A stretch of 64,000 nt of DNA. It comes from Methanomicrobiales archaeon HGW-Methanomicrobiales-3. Lineage in GTDB: Archaea > Halobacteriota > Methanomicrobia > Methanomicrobiales > Methanospirillaceae. Each line of letters starts with the position of its first letter. Positions within the stretch are counted from its first letter, which is position 1. Below the pieces are notes generated by a model. The model searched no databases. It was not told where the DNA came from and saw only the letters and a program-made list of their open reading frames with translations. Position numbers and translations under genes: made by a program. The DNA lies in assembly GCA_002839605.1 (NCBI GenBank), contig PGYK01000002.1:124001-188000 (forward strand), read 5' to 3'. Positions 16,882-26,008 of the stretch are shown piece by piece.

Positions 16882-19239
16882 ATGATCACTGAGGCTGATA
16901 CCTGCCGAACTTACATCCTGCCCAAACTCTATGATGCAGGCTGGACCAACGAGCAGATCAGCGAACAGAAATCTTTCACCGACGGCCAGATTTTTGTTTC
17001 TGGAAATACAACCCAACGGGGAAAATCAAAACGTGCGGATTATCTCCTACGAATCACCAGGAATTTTCCTATAGCGGTCCTCGAAGCGAAAGCAGCGTAC
17101 AAAAAACCCGGTGACGGTCTTCAGCAGGCCAAAGATTACGCAAAAATTCTCGATCTGAGATTTGCCTACGCAACAAACGGTCATCGCATCATTGAATACG
17201 ACGACATCACTCACCTCGAACGCGAGATCGATAAATTTCCAACCCCTGACGAACTCTGGAAACGCCTTAAACAGGTAGATGGAATTGCGGATGACGTTGG
17301 AGAGAAGATCCTCGAACCATTCCATCATATTGCAGGGAAGACACCCAGGTATTATCAGGAGATAGCGATCAACCGGTCGATCAAGGAGATTTACCGGAAT
17401 CGGAAACGTATCCTCCTCACTCTCGCAACGGGAACCGGGAAGACATTCATAGCATTTCAGATCATCTGGAAGATCTGGAACCAGCGCTGGAACCGGACTG
17501 GAGAACATCGGCGGCCGAAGGTGCTGTATCTCGCTGACCGGAACGTACTGATTGATCAGCCTAAGGATAATGTCTTCACCGACTTTGGCGACGCCCGATG
17601 GAAGATTCAGGGCGAAGCAAACAAGAGTCGCGACCTGTACTTCTCGACATACCAGGCAATCGCCGGCGATGAAAACCGGAAAGGACTGTACAAGGAGTAC
17701 AGCCCGGAATTTTTTGATTTCATTGTCGTGGATGAGTGTCATCGAGGCAGCGCAAAAGATGACGGGAACTGGCGCGAGATCCTCGATTATTTTTCTCCTG
17801 CGGTAAAACTCGGGATGACCGCAACCCCGCTCCGGACCGATAACGTCGATACGTACCAGTATTTCGGCAACCCGATTTACACGTACACGCTCAAGCAGGG
17901 GATCGAGGATGGATTCCTTGCACCGTACCGGGTCCACCGGATTGTGAGTTCAGTTGATGCGACCGGCTGGCGTCCCTACAAAGGTCAGAAAGACAAGTTT
18001 GGTAATGAGATCCCCGGTGGCGTTTATGAGACGCCGGACTTCGAGCGGATCATCTCGTTCCGAAAACGAACCGAAGCGGTTGCCCGTCACCTGTCAGAGT
18101 ACCTGAAAAAAGACGATCGGTTTGCCAAAACGATTGTTTTCTGCGTTGACCAGGAACACGCTGATGAGATGCGACGGGCACTCTCGAATATCAACGCCGA
18201 CCTGATAGGGAAATATCCCTCGTATGTTGTGCGGATCACTTCTGAAGAAGGAGATATTGGCAGAGGATTCCTTGATCAGTTCATGGATATCGAGACGATT
18301 ACCCCGGTCATCGCGACGACATCGAAATTGCTGACAACCGGTGTCGATATCCCGACCTGTAAGAACATCGTGATCTTCACAACGATTAACTCCATGACCG
18401 AGTTCAAACAGATCATCGGGCGAGGGACACGCATCCGGGCGGATTACGATAAGCTGTTCTTCACGATTCTCGACTATACTGGCAGTGCGACGCGGTTATT
18501 TGCGGATCCGGATTTCGACGGGGAACCGATTACGCTCACTGAAGAAGAGATAGATGAGAATGGCGACCCGGTATCTGCAACCGAACCGGTCGTCCAGCCG
18601 GTCCCTGAACCGGACCTCAAGCCCCGGGAAAAATGGAGGCCGAAGATCTCGAATGATGATGAAGGCAGGAACCGGAAGTATTACGTTGATGATCTTCAGG
18701 TTGAGATCACGACAGAGATGGTCTACGAACTCGACAGCAGCGGCAACCGGCTCCGGACCATCGAGTTTACGGATTACACCCGGGAACAGGTGAAGAAATT
18801 ATTCCCGTCGTTCGATATTCTCCGGTCCCACTGGACAACATCGGATGAGCGGAAAGCGATTGTCGATAGTCTCGCGGATCGCGGGATATCGTTCGAGCAT
18901 CTCGTGGAAGTTACGAAACACCCGGAGGCCGATCCTTTCGATCTCCTCTGTCACGTCGCATACAATACACCCATCCGAACCAGGAAGGAACGGGCCGAGA
19001 AGGTAAAGAAAGAGCGGATGGCGTTTTTTGAGAAATATAGTCTGCCCGCCCGGGAGATCTTGCAGGAGATTCTCGACAAATATACCGAGTACGGGTTCGA
19101 GCAGATCGACAACATGAACATTCTCAAAGTCCCACCGATAAGCAGACACGGGAACGTGATGGAGATCGCGCAGGCATTCGGGGGAGTTCCCGAGCTGAAG
19201 AAGGCACTCGCGGATCTCCAGACAATGATTTACGCATAA
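16882..19239 (+). CDS. hsdR: Type I restriction enzyme R subunit
   Basis: The 785-residue protein has an N-terminal HsdR nuclease region (RADYLLRITRNFPIAVLEAK, the PD...ExK core). SF2 helicase motifs follow: Walker A LATGTGKTFIAF near residue 181, VVDECHRGSA near 282, MTATPL, and motif VI IIGRGTRIR. The C-terminus is of EcoEI type. It is the DNA-translocating and cleaving subunit; with HsdM and HsdS it cuts DNA lacking the host methylation pattern. Length is usual for the EcoEI-like subgroup. ATG 16882 follows an AT-rich promoter (TTTTTTATG and ATATAAATG between about 16853 and 16872). Confidence 0.95.
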   Translation: MITEADTCRTYILPKLYDAGWTNEQISEQKSFTDGQIFVSGNTTQRGKSKRADYLLRITRNFPIAVLEAKAAYKKPGDGLQQAKDYAKILDLRFAYATNGHRIIEYDDITHLEREIDKFPTPDELWKRLKQVDGIADDVGEKILEPFHHIAGKTPRYYQEIAINRSIKEIYRNRKRILLTLATGTGKTFIAFQIIWKIWNQRWNRTGEHRRPKVLYLADRNVLIDQPKDNVFTDFGDARWKIQGEANKSRDLYFSTYQAIAGDENRKGLYKEYSPEFFDFIVVDECHRGSAKDDGNWREILDYFSPAVKLGMTATPLRTDNVDTYQYFGNPIYTYTLKQGIEDGFLAPYRVHRIVSSVDATGWRPYKGQKDKFGNEIPGGVYETPDFERIISFRKRTEAVARHLSEYLKKDDRFAKTIVFCVDQEHADEMRRALSNINADLIGKYPSYVVRITSEEGDIGRGFLDQFMDIETITPVIATTSKLLTTGVDIPTCKNIVIFTTINSMTEFKQIIGRGTRIRADYDKLFFTILDYTGSATRLFADPDFDGEPITLTEEEIDENGDPVSATEPVVQPVPEPDLKPREKWRPKISNDDEGRNRKYYVDDLQVEITTEMVYELDSSGNRLRTIEFTDYTREQVKKLFPSFDILRSHWTTSDERKAIVDSLADRGISFEHLVEVTKHPEADPFDLLCHVAYNTPIRTRKERAEKVKKERMAFFEKYSLPAREILQEILDKYTEYGFEQIDNMNILKVPPISRHGNVMEIAQAFGGVPELKKALADLQTMIYA

Positions 19240-19335
19240 TTCAGGTGATTTTTTACGGTAAAATCAAAGAAGACCGAGACTCCGGTCACGACCGGGCAAC
19301 AGCTGGCGAGCATCGTCAAGGCGTGCCGGGACATC

Positions 19336-20811
19336 ATGCGCAAGGACAAGGGCCTGAACGGGGACCTTGACCGGCTCCCGATGCTGACCTGGATCATGTT
19401 CCTGAAGTTTCTCGATGACATGGAGAAGATCCATGAGACCGAGGCACAACTGAAAGGAAAAACTTTCGTCCCTGCCATCGAGCCACCGTACCGCTGGCGT
19501 GACTGGGCAGAGAAGTCCGATGGCATCACGGGTGACGACCTGATCGCGTTTGTGGACCAGGACGAGGCAATGCGCCCGGATAGCACAAAGGGAAAGGGCC
19601 TGTTCAAGTACCTCGAATCCCTGCATGGAGAAAATGGAGGCGACCGTCGTGATGTGATCGCAACAGTCTTCCGGGGAACCGTGAACCGTATGATCAATGG
19701 GTACCTGCTCCGCGACGTTGTAAATAAGATCAATAACATTCACTTCACCTCTTCGGAAGAAATCCACACTCTTTCGCATCTCTATGAATCTATGCTGAAG
19801 GAGATGCGAGACGCGGCAGGAGATTCCGGCGAGTTCTATACCCCGCGTCCTGTTGTGCAGTTCATTGTCGAAGTCATCGACCCAAAGATCGGCGAAACGA
19901 TACTTGATCCAGCGTGCGGAACCGGTGGTTTCCTTGTCGAGACGTTCGAACATCTGAAGAAACAGGAGAAGACGACCAAGGATCACGAGCGTATCCAAAA
20001 AGGTTCGATTTTCGGCGGTGAAGCAAAGTCATTACCGTATCTCCTTGCGCAGATGAACCTCCTTCTCCACGGGCTTGAATCCCCGAAGATTGATCCGCAG
20101 AATTCTCTGCGGTTCCCTCTCCGTGAGATCGGTGATACTGAACGGGTGGACGTGATCGTGACGAATCCGCCGTTCGGAGGCGAGGAGGAGAAGGGAATTC
20201 TTGGGAATTTCCCGGAGGACAAACAGACCTCCGAGACAACGCTCCTATTCCTACAACTCATAATGAGGAAACTTAAGCGCAGTGCCTCCGGGAAGAAGGG
20301 CGGGCGTTGCGGGATGGTCGTACCGAATGGAATGCTCTTTGGCGATGGCATCGGTGCTCGAATAAAGGAAGATCTTCTCCGGGATTTTAACCTTCATACG
20401 ATCGTCCGGCTGCCGAAGGGAGTCTTTTCTCCCTACACTGATATCGAAACAAATCTTCTGTTCTTTGATCATGGCGATCCAACAAAAGAAATCTGGTATT
20501 ATCAGGTACCACTTCCCGAAGGACGAAAGACGTACACCAAAACGAAACCAATGAAGTTTGAAGAATACGCACCGGTGCTCGCATGGTGGAAGAATCGAGC
20601 CGAGAGCGAGCAGGCTTGGAAAGTTCCTGTCGATGCTGTTCTTGAAAACAATTTCAACCTCGATATCAAGAATCCGAATTCGGCAAAGATGGATGAGCAC
20701 CGCGAACCCGAAGAGATTGTGGTCGTGATTGTCGAGAAGGAACAGCGGATCATCACGCTGATGCAAGAGATCCAGATGGAGATAGGAAAGGGTCGGGGTA
20801 ATGCAGAGTAA
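19336..20811 (+). CDS. hsdM: Type I restriction-modification methyltransferase subunit
   Basis: From ATG 19336 the product has 491 residues. It shows the HsdM helical N-domain (DIMRKDKGLNGDLDRLPML), the SAM-binding motif DPACGTGGFLVETF near residue 192 and the catalytic NPPF (VTNPPFGGEEE) near 274. It methylates adenine in the target chosen by HsdS. The true N-terminus is almost certainly longer: the same frame is open from 19249 and reads KSKKTETPVTTGQQLASIVK just ahead, which resembles known HsdM N-termini. AGGTGA at 19243-19248 is a perfect ribosome site for a start near 19255. No ATG, GTG or TTG exists there in frame. Confidence 0.93.
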   Translation: MRKDKGLNGDLDRLPMLTWIMFLKFLDDMEKIHETEAQLKGKTFVPAIEPPYRWRDWAEKSDGITGDDLIAFVDQDEAMRPDSTKGKGLFKYLESLHGENGGDRRDVIATVFRGTVNRMINGYLLRDVVNKINNIHFTSSEEIHTLSHLYESMLKEMRDAAGDSGEFYTPRPVVQFIVEVIDPKIGETILDPACGTGGFLVETFEHLKKQEKTTKDHERIQKGSIFGGEAKSLPYLLAQMNLLLHGLESPKIDPQNSLRFPLREIGDTERVDVIVTNPPFGGEEEKGILGNFPEDKQTSETTLLFLQLIMRKLKRSASGKKGGRCGMVVPNGMLFGDGIGARIKEDLLRDFNLHTIVRLPKGVFSPYTDIETNLLFFDHGDPTKEIWYYQVPLPEGRKTYTKTKPMKFEEYAPVLAWWKNRAESEQAWKVPVDAVLENNFNLDIKNPNSAKMDEHREPEEIVVVIVEKEQRIITLMQEIQMEIGKGRGNAE

Positions 20812-21970
20812 TGTCCCGAGGGTGAAACTCGGTGAGGTACTCACTCATCGAGGAGATTTCATCACCGTTAATGATTTGCAATTGTACAGACGTGTGACCG
20901 CACAACTCCATGCAAAGGGGATTATTCTCCGTGACGAGATTGACGGGTCACTAATCAAAACAAAGAAACAAAGGGTGTGTAGAGCGGGCGATTTTCTTGT
21001 TGCGGAGATTGATGCAAAACTTGGGGGTTTTGGGATAGTTCCCCCATATCTCGAAGGATCGATTGTCAGTTCTCACTATTTTCTATTCGAAATAGATGAA
21101 ACGAAACTTGAAAGAGAATATCTGGATTTTTTTATCAGGACTGAGGAGTTTCAGAAACAGATTACCGCACGAGGTTCAACAAATTATGCAGCGATCAGAC
21201 CTCCCGATGTTTTACAACTGGAAATTCCTCTTCCTTCGGTTAAAGAACAGCGGCGAATTGTTGCGACGCTTGAAAGGTTGTTTAATGATGTTAATGCGGC
21301 AAGAAAAGAGCGAGCCGCATCTATTAAAGAATTGGAAACACTCCAATCCCAAATAAAAAATACTGCATTTCCTAAACCTCACACAACGACTGTCGGAGAA
21401 TTTGTCAGATTCCAAACCGGTTATGCGTTCAAGAGTGAGTGGTTCAGTGAGGAAGGAATCCGATTAGTACGGAATGCAAACATAGGACATGGCAATATCG
21501 ATTGGTCTGACACAATGCGAATCCCTGAATCACTCCGAAAACAATTCGGAAATTTTGAACTTCGAATGGGGGATATCCTGGTCTCATTGGATCGTCCCAT
21601 TATCTCAACAGGTGTTAAAGTTGCAAAGGTATCAGAAGCTGATCTTCCCAGCCTTTTGTTACAGCGCGTTGCTCGGGCTCAATTCGACGAGAATAAGGTA
21701 GATGTAAATTATTTTTTCCACTGGCTGACGTCGCCGAATTTTATTACTGCAATCAATCCTGGTCGTAGCAGCGGAGTTCCGCATATCTCCCATAAAGAAA
21801 TTGAGAGGATTCCTTTTTCGCTACCACCATTCAAAGAGCAGCGCCGTATCGTCGCCCGTCTCGATCGATTGCAGGACAAGGTTGATGAGGTGAAACGGCT
21901 GCAGGCTGAGACAGAGCGGGAGATGGTGGCGCTGGTACCGGCGGTGCTGGCGAAGGCGTTTGGGAATTGA
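20801..21970 (+). CDS. hsdS: Type I restriction-modification specificity subunit
   Basis: The 389-residue protein overlaps hsdM by 11 bp. Two target-recognition domains are visible, each followed by a helical spacer with the HsdS signature PSVKEQRRIVATLERLFNDV (first) and PPFKEQRRIVARLDRLQDKV (second). Each domain reads one half of a bipartite recognition site. The recognition domains are more AT-rich than the neighbouring hsdM, as expected for fast-evolving specificity genes. Confidence 0.95.
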   Translation: MQSNVPRVKLGEVLTHRGDFITVNDLQLYRRVTAQLHAKGIILRDEIDGSLIKTKKQRVCRAGDFLVAEIDAKLGGFGIVPPYLEGSIVSSHYFLFEIDETKLEREYLDFFIRTEEFQKQITARGSTNYAAIRPPDVLQLEIPLPSVKEQRRIVATLERLFNDVNAARKERAASIKELETLQSQIKNTAFPKPHTTTVGEFVRFQTGYAFKSEWFSEEGIRLVRNANIGHGNIDWSDTMRIPESLRKQFGNFELRMGDILVSLDRPIISTGVKVAKVSEADLPSLLLQRVARAQFDENKVDVNYFFHWLTSPNFITAINPGRSSGVPHISHKEIERIPFSLPPFKEQRRIVARLDRLQDKVDEVKRLQAETEREMVALVPAVLAKAFGN

Positions 21971-21977
21971 TATTTAA

Positions 21978-23615
21978 TTATTTAAGAAATTCACTTTCAA
22001 GAAAATCTAATAAATTGGCAGAACGGGTTAGAATTTCCCGATAAATGTCTTGATATCTCTTTTTACCGATTCCCCACTTTTTCGCCACCGATTCATACTC
22101 TCTACCTTTCCTATGGCTTGTTGATGTAGATTTTAAACTTTGAAGGTCCCTCAAAAATTGGATATGACTCTCAAAGTTTTTCACTCCTTTTTCGGATAGG
22201 AAGCGATAAAATTTAGAAATCCCTCTCTCGTCTTGTTCCTTCGATGATAATTGTTCTCCAAGTTTTGCTTCGTTTATTGAATCAATGATTACCTTGGTAA
22301 TCGCTAATACCAGTTCGTCAAATTCTGACTGACTTTCTTTGAGAGGAACACGAATTTTATTAAAGAAGTGACTATCGCTTTTACCGAGTGGAAGAAAAAG
22401 ATCCCACCCAAGTTTCTTCATCCACGATTCTTGGAATCTCTCGAATTTTCCTTTGAAAATGAGATCCTCCATTGAGGGGTCAGTCCATTCAGCTGCAAAA
22501 CCTCTTTTAAATGCAACCTCACTGAAGCCTCCATCCGGTTTTACGTTGAAACTTCTCCAATACCTTTGTTCAGATATTGAAAGATGCCCAAGATCTCCGA
22601 GCATTACAATAACGTATTTTTCATGATTATTATCTAACCTCAACGACCACAATCCCCCACAAAATAGATTCCCGTCGTGAATGGAATATTTTTCAGTATT
22701 TGCGTAATATTTTTCCAGTACTTCACGTTTAAAAAAAACTGGTGTTACATAATTTGGTTTTCCTTTGTTTTTTCCAAAAAAATTCGCCAATTTTTCTTCA
22801 TCACAGGAAAATAAAATTTCTTTTCCTTCTGAATCAACACCAATGATAAATTCCAGGTATTCATCGTGTTTGACCCCACACGGATCAAATGTCTCTGGAT
22901 CAAAATCATCCAAACCTGAAATTATTTTTTTTCCTAATAGTCTGCTAAAAATAACTGTATCATCACGTTTACGAGGATCGTCAGAAATACTAATTTCGCA
23001 AGTTACAAAATTTGTTTGTTTAATATCTCGAATAATCTCATCGCCAAGTTCTGAAAATTTTCCTGATAAAAACCGATCGACATTGAAGTACAAAACCAAA
23101 TTTGCGTTCTTTACAGCAAGGTATTCTTTAAGATATTTTGCATTGATCTGAATCAATTCATCAGAAATTCTGATAACATCCTCTTCTTCCCCATCATCGA
23201 GAATAATTATGAATTTCTTTTCATGTTCATCGAAATATAGGTTATATAAATGCCGAAATTCTTCAGACAGATCAAAAAATGCCTTTTTTATTCCATGAAA
23301 GTGCCGTTGGATCAGTATTGGTTCAATTCCATCCTCTCGTCCATATCGTAAATATTTGGCATCAGTCATCTTCCCTCGACCATAACTAATAATGTGCCCA
23401 GGGTAAAAGCTTGCAATATCGATTTCCCATTCATATTGTGATAAAATTTGTTCAGTTGAAGTTTTTGGGGCGATAGCTGAAAAAAGGAAGAAATCATCAT
23501 CAGTATCAGGGATTTTATCGTGTAAATAAAGGGGAATCCAGGCATCGGTTCCTAATTTTTCTTGAATGAATCGATACCAATCATTCATATGAGGATCAAT
23601 TTTTTGCATTGTCAT
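21978..23615 (-). CDS. Large AT-rich protein of unknown function next to the RM system
   Basis: This is a 545-residue soluble protein. Segments include WIPLYLHDKIPDTDDDFF, PNYVTPVFFKREVLEKYYAN, a block FCGGLWSLRLDNNHEKYVI followed by MLGDLGHLSISEQRYWRSFN, and a helical C-terminus with STSHRKGREYE. I recall proteins with the 'PVFF..EVL.KYY' and 'LGDL..L...EQ.YW' blocks as hypotheticals in accessory regions but know no assigned function. The C-terminal helical bundle may be HEPN-like; this is weak. Codon use is AT-rich, unlike the host core, and its end is 7 bp from the hsdS end (convergent), so it probably moved in with the RM system. Confidence 0.7.
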   Translation of the reverse strand: MTMQKIDPHMNDWYRFIQEKLGTDAWIPLYLHDKIPDTDDDFFLFSAIAPKTSTEQILSQYEWEIDIASFYPGHIISYGRGKMTDAKYLRYGREDGIEPILIQRHFHGIKKAFFDLSEEFRHLYNLYFDEHEKKFIIILDDGEEEDVIRISDELIQINAKYLKEYLAVKNANLVLYFNVDRFLSGKFSELGDEIIRDIKQTNFVTCEISISDDPRKRDDTVIFSRLLGKKIISGLDDFDPETFDPCGVKHDEYLEFIIGVDSEGKEILFSCDEEKLANFFGKNKGKPNYVTPVFFKREVLEKYYANTEKYSIHDGNLFCGGLWSLRLDNNHEKYVIVMLGDLGHLSISEQRYWRSFNVKPDGGFSEVAFKRGFAAEWTDPSMEDLIFKGKFERFQESWMKKLGWDLFLPLGKSDSHFFNKIRVPLKESQSEFDELVLAITKVIIDSINEAKLGEQLSSKEQDERGISKFYRFLSEKGVKNFESHIQFLRDLQSLKSTSTSHRKGREYESVAKKWGIGKKRYQDIYREILTRSANLLDFLESEFLK

Positions 23616-23717
23616 TCAACTCGCACTCGTGGCATTTTACTATTTTATGTCATATAACATATCATGCATTCTTATCTTGAAAATTAATTTGCCATTTCTT
23701 CATTAAAAAAAGGGGTT

Positions 23718-23864
23718 TTACCATCGGTGGCCAGACCACCAGAAACTCAGAGCAAAACCTCCAACGAGAACAAGCCATCCCGCAGGATTTCCTGCGACGA
23801 TGAAGAATGCACCAACAAGGATTGCTGCTGCCGGGCCGGTACCTGCACTCAAATTCGGAAACAT
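23718..23864 (-). CDS. 48-residue membrane peptide
   Basis: ATG 23864 to TAA 23718 encodes MFPNLSAGTGPAAAILVGAF and continues with two hydrophobic stretches (AAILVGAFFIVAG, WLVLVGGFALSFWW) ending HRW. An AGGAGGTGAT ribosome site, among the strongest in the window, sits 8 nt upstream (23873-23880 on the complement), and an AT-rich promoter element (TTAAATAT) lies near 23905. It stands alone between the 545-residue gene and the divergent CARF-like gene. Role unknown; a small membrane-active peptide fits the setting. Confidence 0.6.
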   Translation of the reverse strand: MFPNLSAGTGPAAAILVGAFFIVAGNPAGWLVLVGGFALSFWWSGHRW

Positions 23865-23954
23865 ATTGGTATCACCTCCTGAGGGAGTATTTGTATCAAG
23901 GCGATATTTAACCCTGAATAAGTTATTTAGATAAAAAAACTAAATATGGTTTAA

Positions 23955-24707
23955 ATGACCCGGGCCTCACTCTTCAAACTCCGTGTTCACATTGTACCTG
24001 TCGGGTTTGAAATTGACCGGGTGATCGAGCCACTCATCCGGTTTAAGGCAGACAAGGTTTGGTTGATCATCGAAGAAAATATCGAGACCAGCGATGCGAA
24101 TTACCACTACCAGGAAATTAAACGCCGATTAAGCGAGATCGATATGAAATTCGATGAACGGAGATGCCAGTTCAGGGCTCTGTTCGAATTATTAAATGAA
24201 TACCGGATTATCATCGAGCAAGAACATGAACACGAGATTTTTATCAACGTCTCTACCGGAAACAAGATCGAGGCGATCGCCGGCATGATGGCGGCGATGA
24301 TGTTTCATTCTGATAAAATCAGCATAACTCCTTATTATGCGGTCCCGAAAAATTACGAAATAAAACCCAAAGAGGGCGAACAGTTTACCAGCGGTTACAA
24401 AGATGTAATCCAGTTGCCGAATTACAGAATTGAACGTCCGAAAGAACATCTCGTGGCCGCGCTGAAAATAATTAAAGAGAGCGGGATAGTAAGCAAGAAG
24501 GAGCTCATTGAGATATTTCTATCAAAGAAGCTGATCGTAATCGAGAAAATTAATCATTCTGAGTCTGCCAAGCATTCCCAGTTGAATAAGAAGTTTTTAG
24601 AACCCTTGAACGAGAAAAAATTCATCGAAATTGAAGGTAAGGGGAAAGCAGCCCGTATAAAAATCTCTATTGACGGAGAGAATATATTGAAGTTTTTACC
24701 GAAATAA
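23955..24707 (+). CDS. CARF-like domain/winged-helix regulator (HFX_2341/DUF6293-like)
   Basis: The 250-residue protein begins with a Rossmann-like segment (VHIVPVGFEIDRVIEPLIRF, KADKVWLIIEEN). It then has IFINVSTGNKIEAIAGMMAA, the glycine-containing ligand-binding strand typical of CARF domains. Residues from about 165 form a winged helix (IIKESGIVSKKELIEIF ... HSQLNKKFLEPL). This layout is that of archaeal HFX_2341-family (DUF6293) regulators, relatives of Csa3. It may sense a cyclic oligonucleotide or other nucleotide and control transcription. No CRISPR array or cas gene is in the window. Its stop lies 2 bp from the convergent 432-residue gene. Confidence 0.7.
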   Translation: MTRASLFKLRVHIVPVGFEIDRVIEPLIRFKADKVWLIIEENIETSDANYHYQEIKRRLSEIDMKFDERRCQFRALFELLNEYRIIIEQEHEHEIFINVSTGNKIEAIAGMMAAMMFHSDKISITPYYAVPKNYEIKPKEGEQFTSGYKDVIQLPNYRIERPKEHLVAALKIIKESGIVSKKELIEIFLSKKLIVIEKINHSESAKHSQLNKKFLEPLNEKKFIEIEGKGKAARIKISIDGENILKFLPK

Positions 24708-24709
24708 TC

Positions 24710-26008
24710 TTACAAATTTCCTAAAAAATCCATGAGGTCCGGTGCCCTCTGGGGGACAACAATGTTGTCCATGATATCCGGATTTTCCTGAATTGCGGCC
24801 TTTGTGTTGAGATATTTCTTTACCGATTTTGTCTCGCTGATTGTCTTCTTTGTCCGTTCCACTTCGAGATGCATCAGGGTGCTATTCAGGAACTGGTTAA
24901 CCGCGTTGTCCTTCAATAACGTAGAGTCTGAAATCGGCAATGACTGAGGATAATGATCAAGATTCAGGTAATAATAGGAATCAGGGTCGAAGATGCGGTG
25001 TTTGTGAAAAGTGTGAGCTTCAAGATAAGCGTCCTTAGTTGCGAAGTTATTTTTACTGGCCCGTTCTGCAAGTGCATCGTCATTGTATAAATTACCTAAA
25101 AATGGTCGCCATGGTTCCCGGTCGGTCCCTATGAAATCTGCCCCTAAAAATTGAGTTAGGATGTCGGAAGCTGCAGCTTTATTTTCTTGAACATGTGGCA
25201 GAAGTTCCTTTTTAATATGGGAGAAATATAGGGTAGCGTTGGAATTTCCCATAATCTTGTCAATGAGATGAATTATTGTTTTCAGTCGGGATGAATATGT
25301 ATCATTACAAGACTTGGCATCGAAGTCGATCCAGATATTAGTGTAACCCTGAGTTTTATAATGAGACAGGATCGCCTCTAGATTTTTCTTGGATAATTCA
25401 ATATGCAGGGGAGCAAAAATCGGCCGGTTATTGCGGTCCATTAGGATTTTGATGCTCTGATCGACAAAGGCAAGATACTGGGTTGTATTGATATCGTCCT
25501 TTTTTTCAAGCCGGACATCAGGACATAACACAAACGCCTTCGATGCTGAATGAATATAATCGAGCAGGCATATGTAGCTGTTTTCATCAAGACCCGGAAA
25601 TGTTTTTTTTGTCTCGCCGGAGCCTACTGAAAATTCTTTAAATGGATTTTTTGGGAAGACTAGGGATACCGTTGTCAATGCGGAATTCCACATGCGCTTT
25701 TTTATATTGAAAAAAGAGTCGAGACCGTGAACCCGGTCGGGGCCTGCCTCATTCAGCAGATGGTAGAGAGAATTCCAGCTGCGGATATCAGTGATAAATT
25801 TCTGGTATTCCAGGAATGGTTGTGCTATCATTCCGGAAACCGGAGAGACATCCTCAACGTTAATCCCGTTCCCGGCCAGAACCTTGAACGGTGTCTCTAT
25901 CTTCCGCCGGAGATGTTCAATCTCGATCTGTTTGATGTAATAATCGCCGTCTTTTGCGTGCGTGATCGGATCAATGGAAATATGGGGATCAAACTCACGC
26001 GCTGACAT
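24710..26008 (-). CDS. 432-residue protein of unknown function, third gene of the Panacea-PIN operon
   Basis: No family is recognised. The middle of the protein shows regularly spaced strand-like blocks, each with polar residues at the end: KAFVLCPDVRLE, NRPIFAPLHIELSK, YTNIWIDFDAKS, NATLYFSHIKKE and GADFIGTDREP. This spacing is compatible with a TIM barrel such as tRNA-guanine transglycosylase relatives, but I cannot confirm it. The C-terminus is helical and charged. Its start overlaps the end of the PIN-like gene by 14 bp, so it is translated with it. It could be a nucleic-acid-modifying effector or a sensor for the operon. Confidence 0.6.
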   Translation of the reverse strand: MSAREFDPHISIDPITHAKDGDYYIKQIEIEHLRRKIETPFKVLAGNGINVEDVSPVSGMIAQPFLEYQKFITDIRSWNSLYHLLNEAGPDRVHGLDSFFNIKKRMWNSALTTVSLVFPKNPFKEFSVGSGETKKTFPGLDENSYICLLDYIHSASKAFVLCPDVRLEKKDDINTTQYLAFVDQSIKILMDRNNRPIFAPLHIELSKKNLEAILSHYKTQGYTNIWIDFDAKSCNDTYSSRLKTIIHLIDKIMGNSNATLYFSHIKKELLPHVQENKAAASDILTQFLGADFIGTDREPWRPFLGNLYNDDALAERASKNNFATKDAYLEAHTFHKHRIFDPDSYYYLNLDHYPQSLPISDSTLLKDNAVNQFLNSTLMHLEVERTKKTISETKSVKKYLNTKAAIQENPDIMDNIVVPQRAPDLMDFLGNL

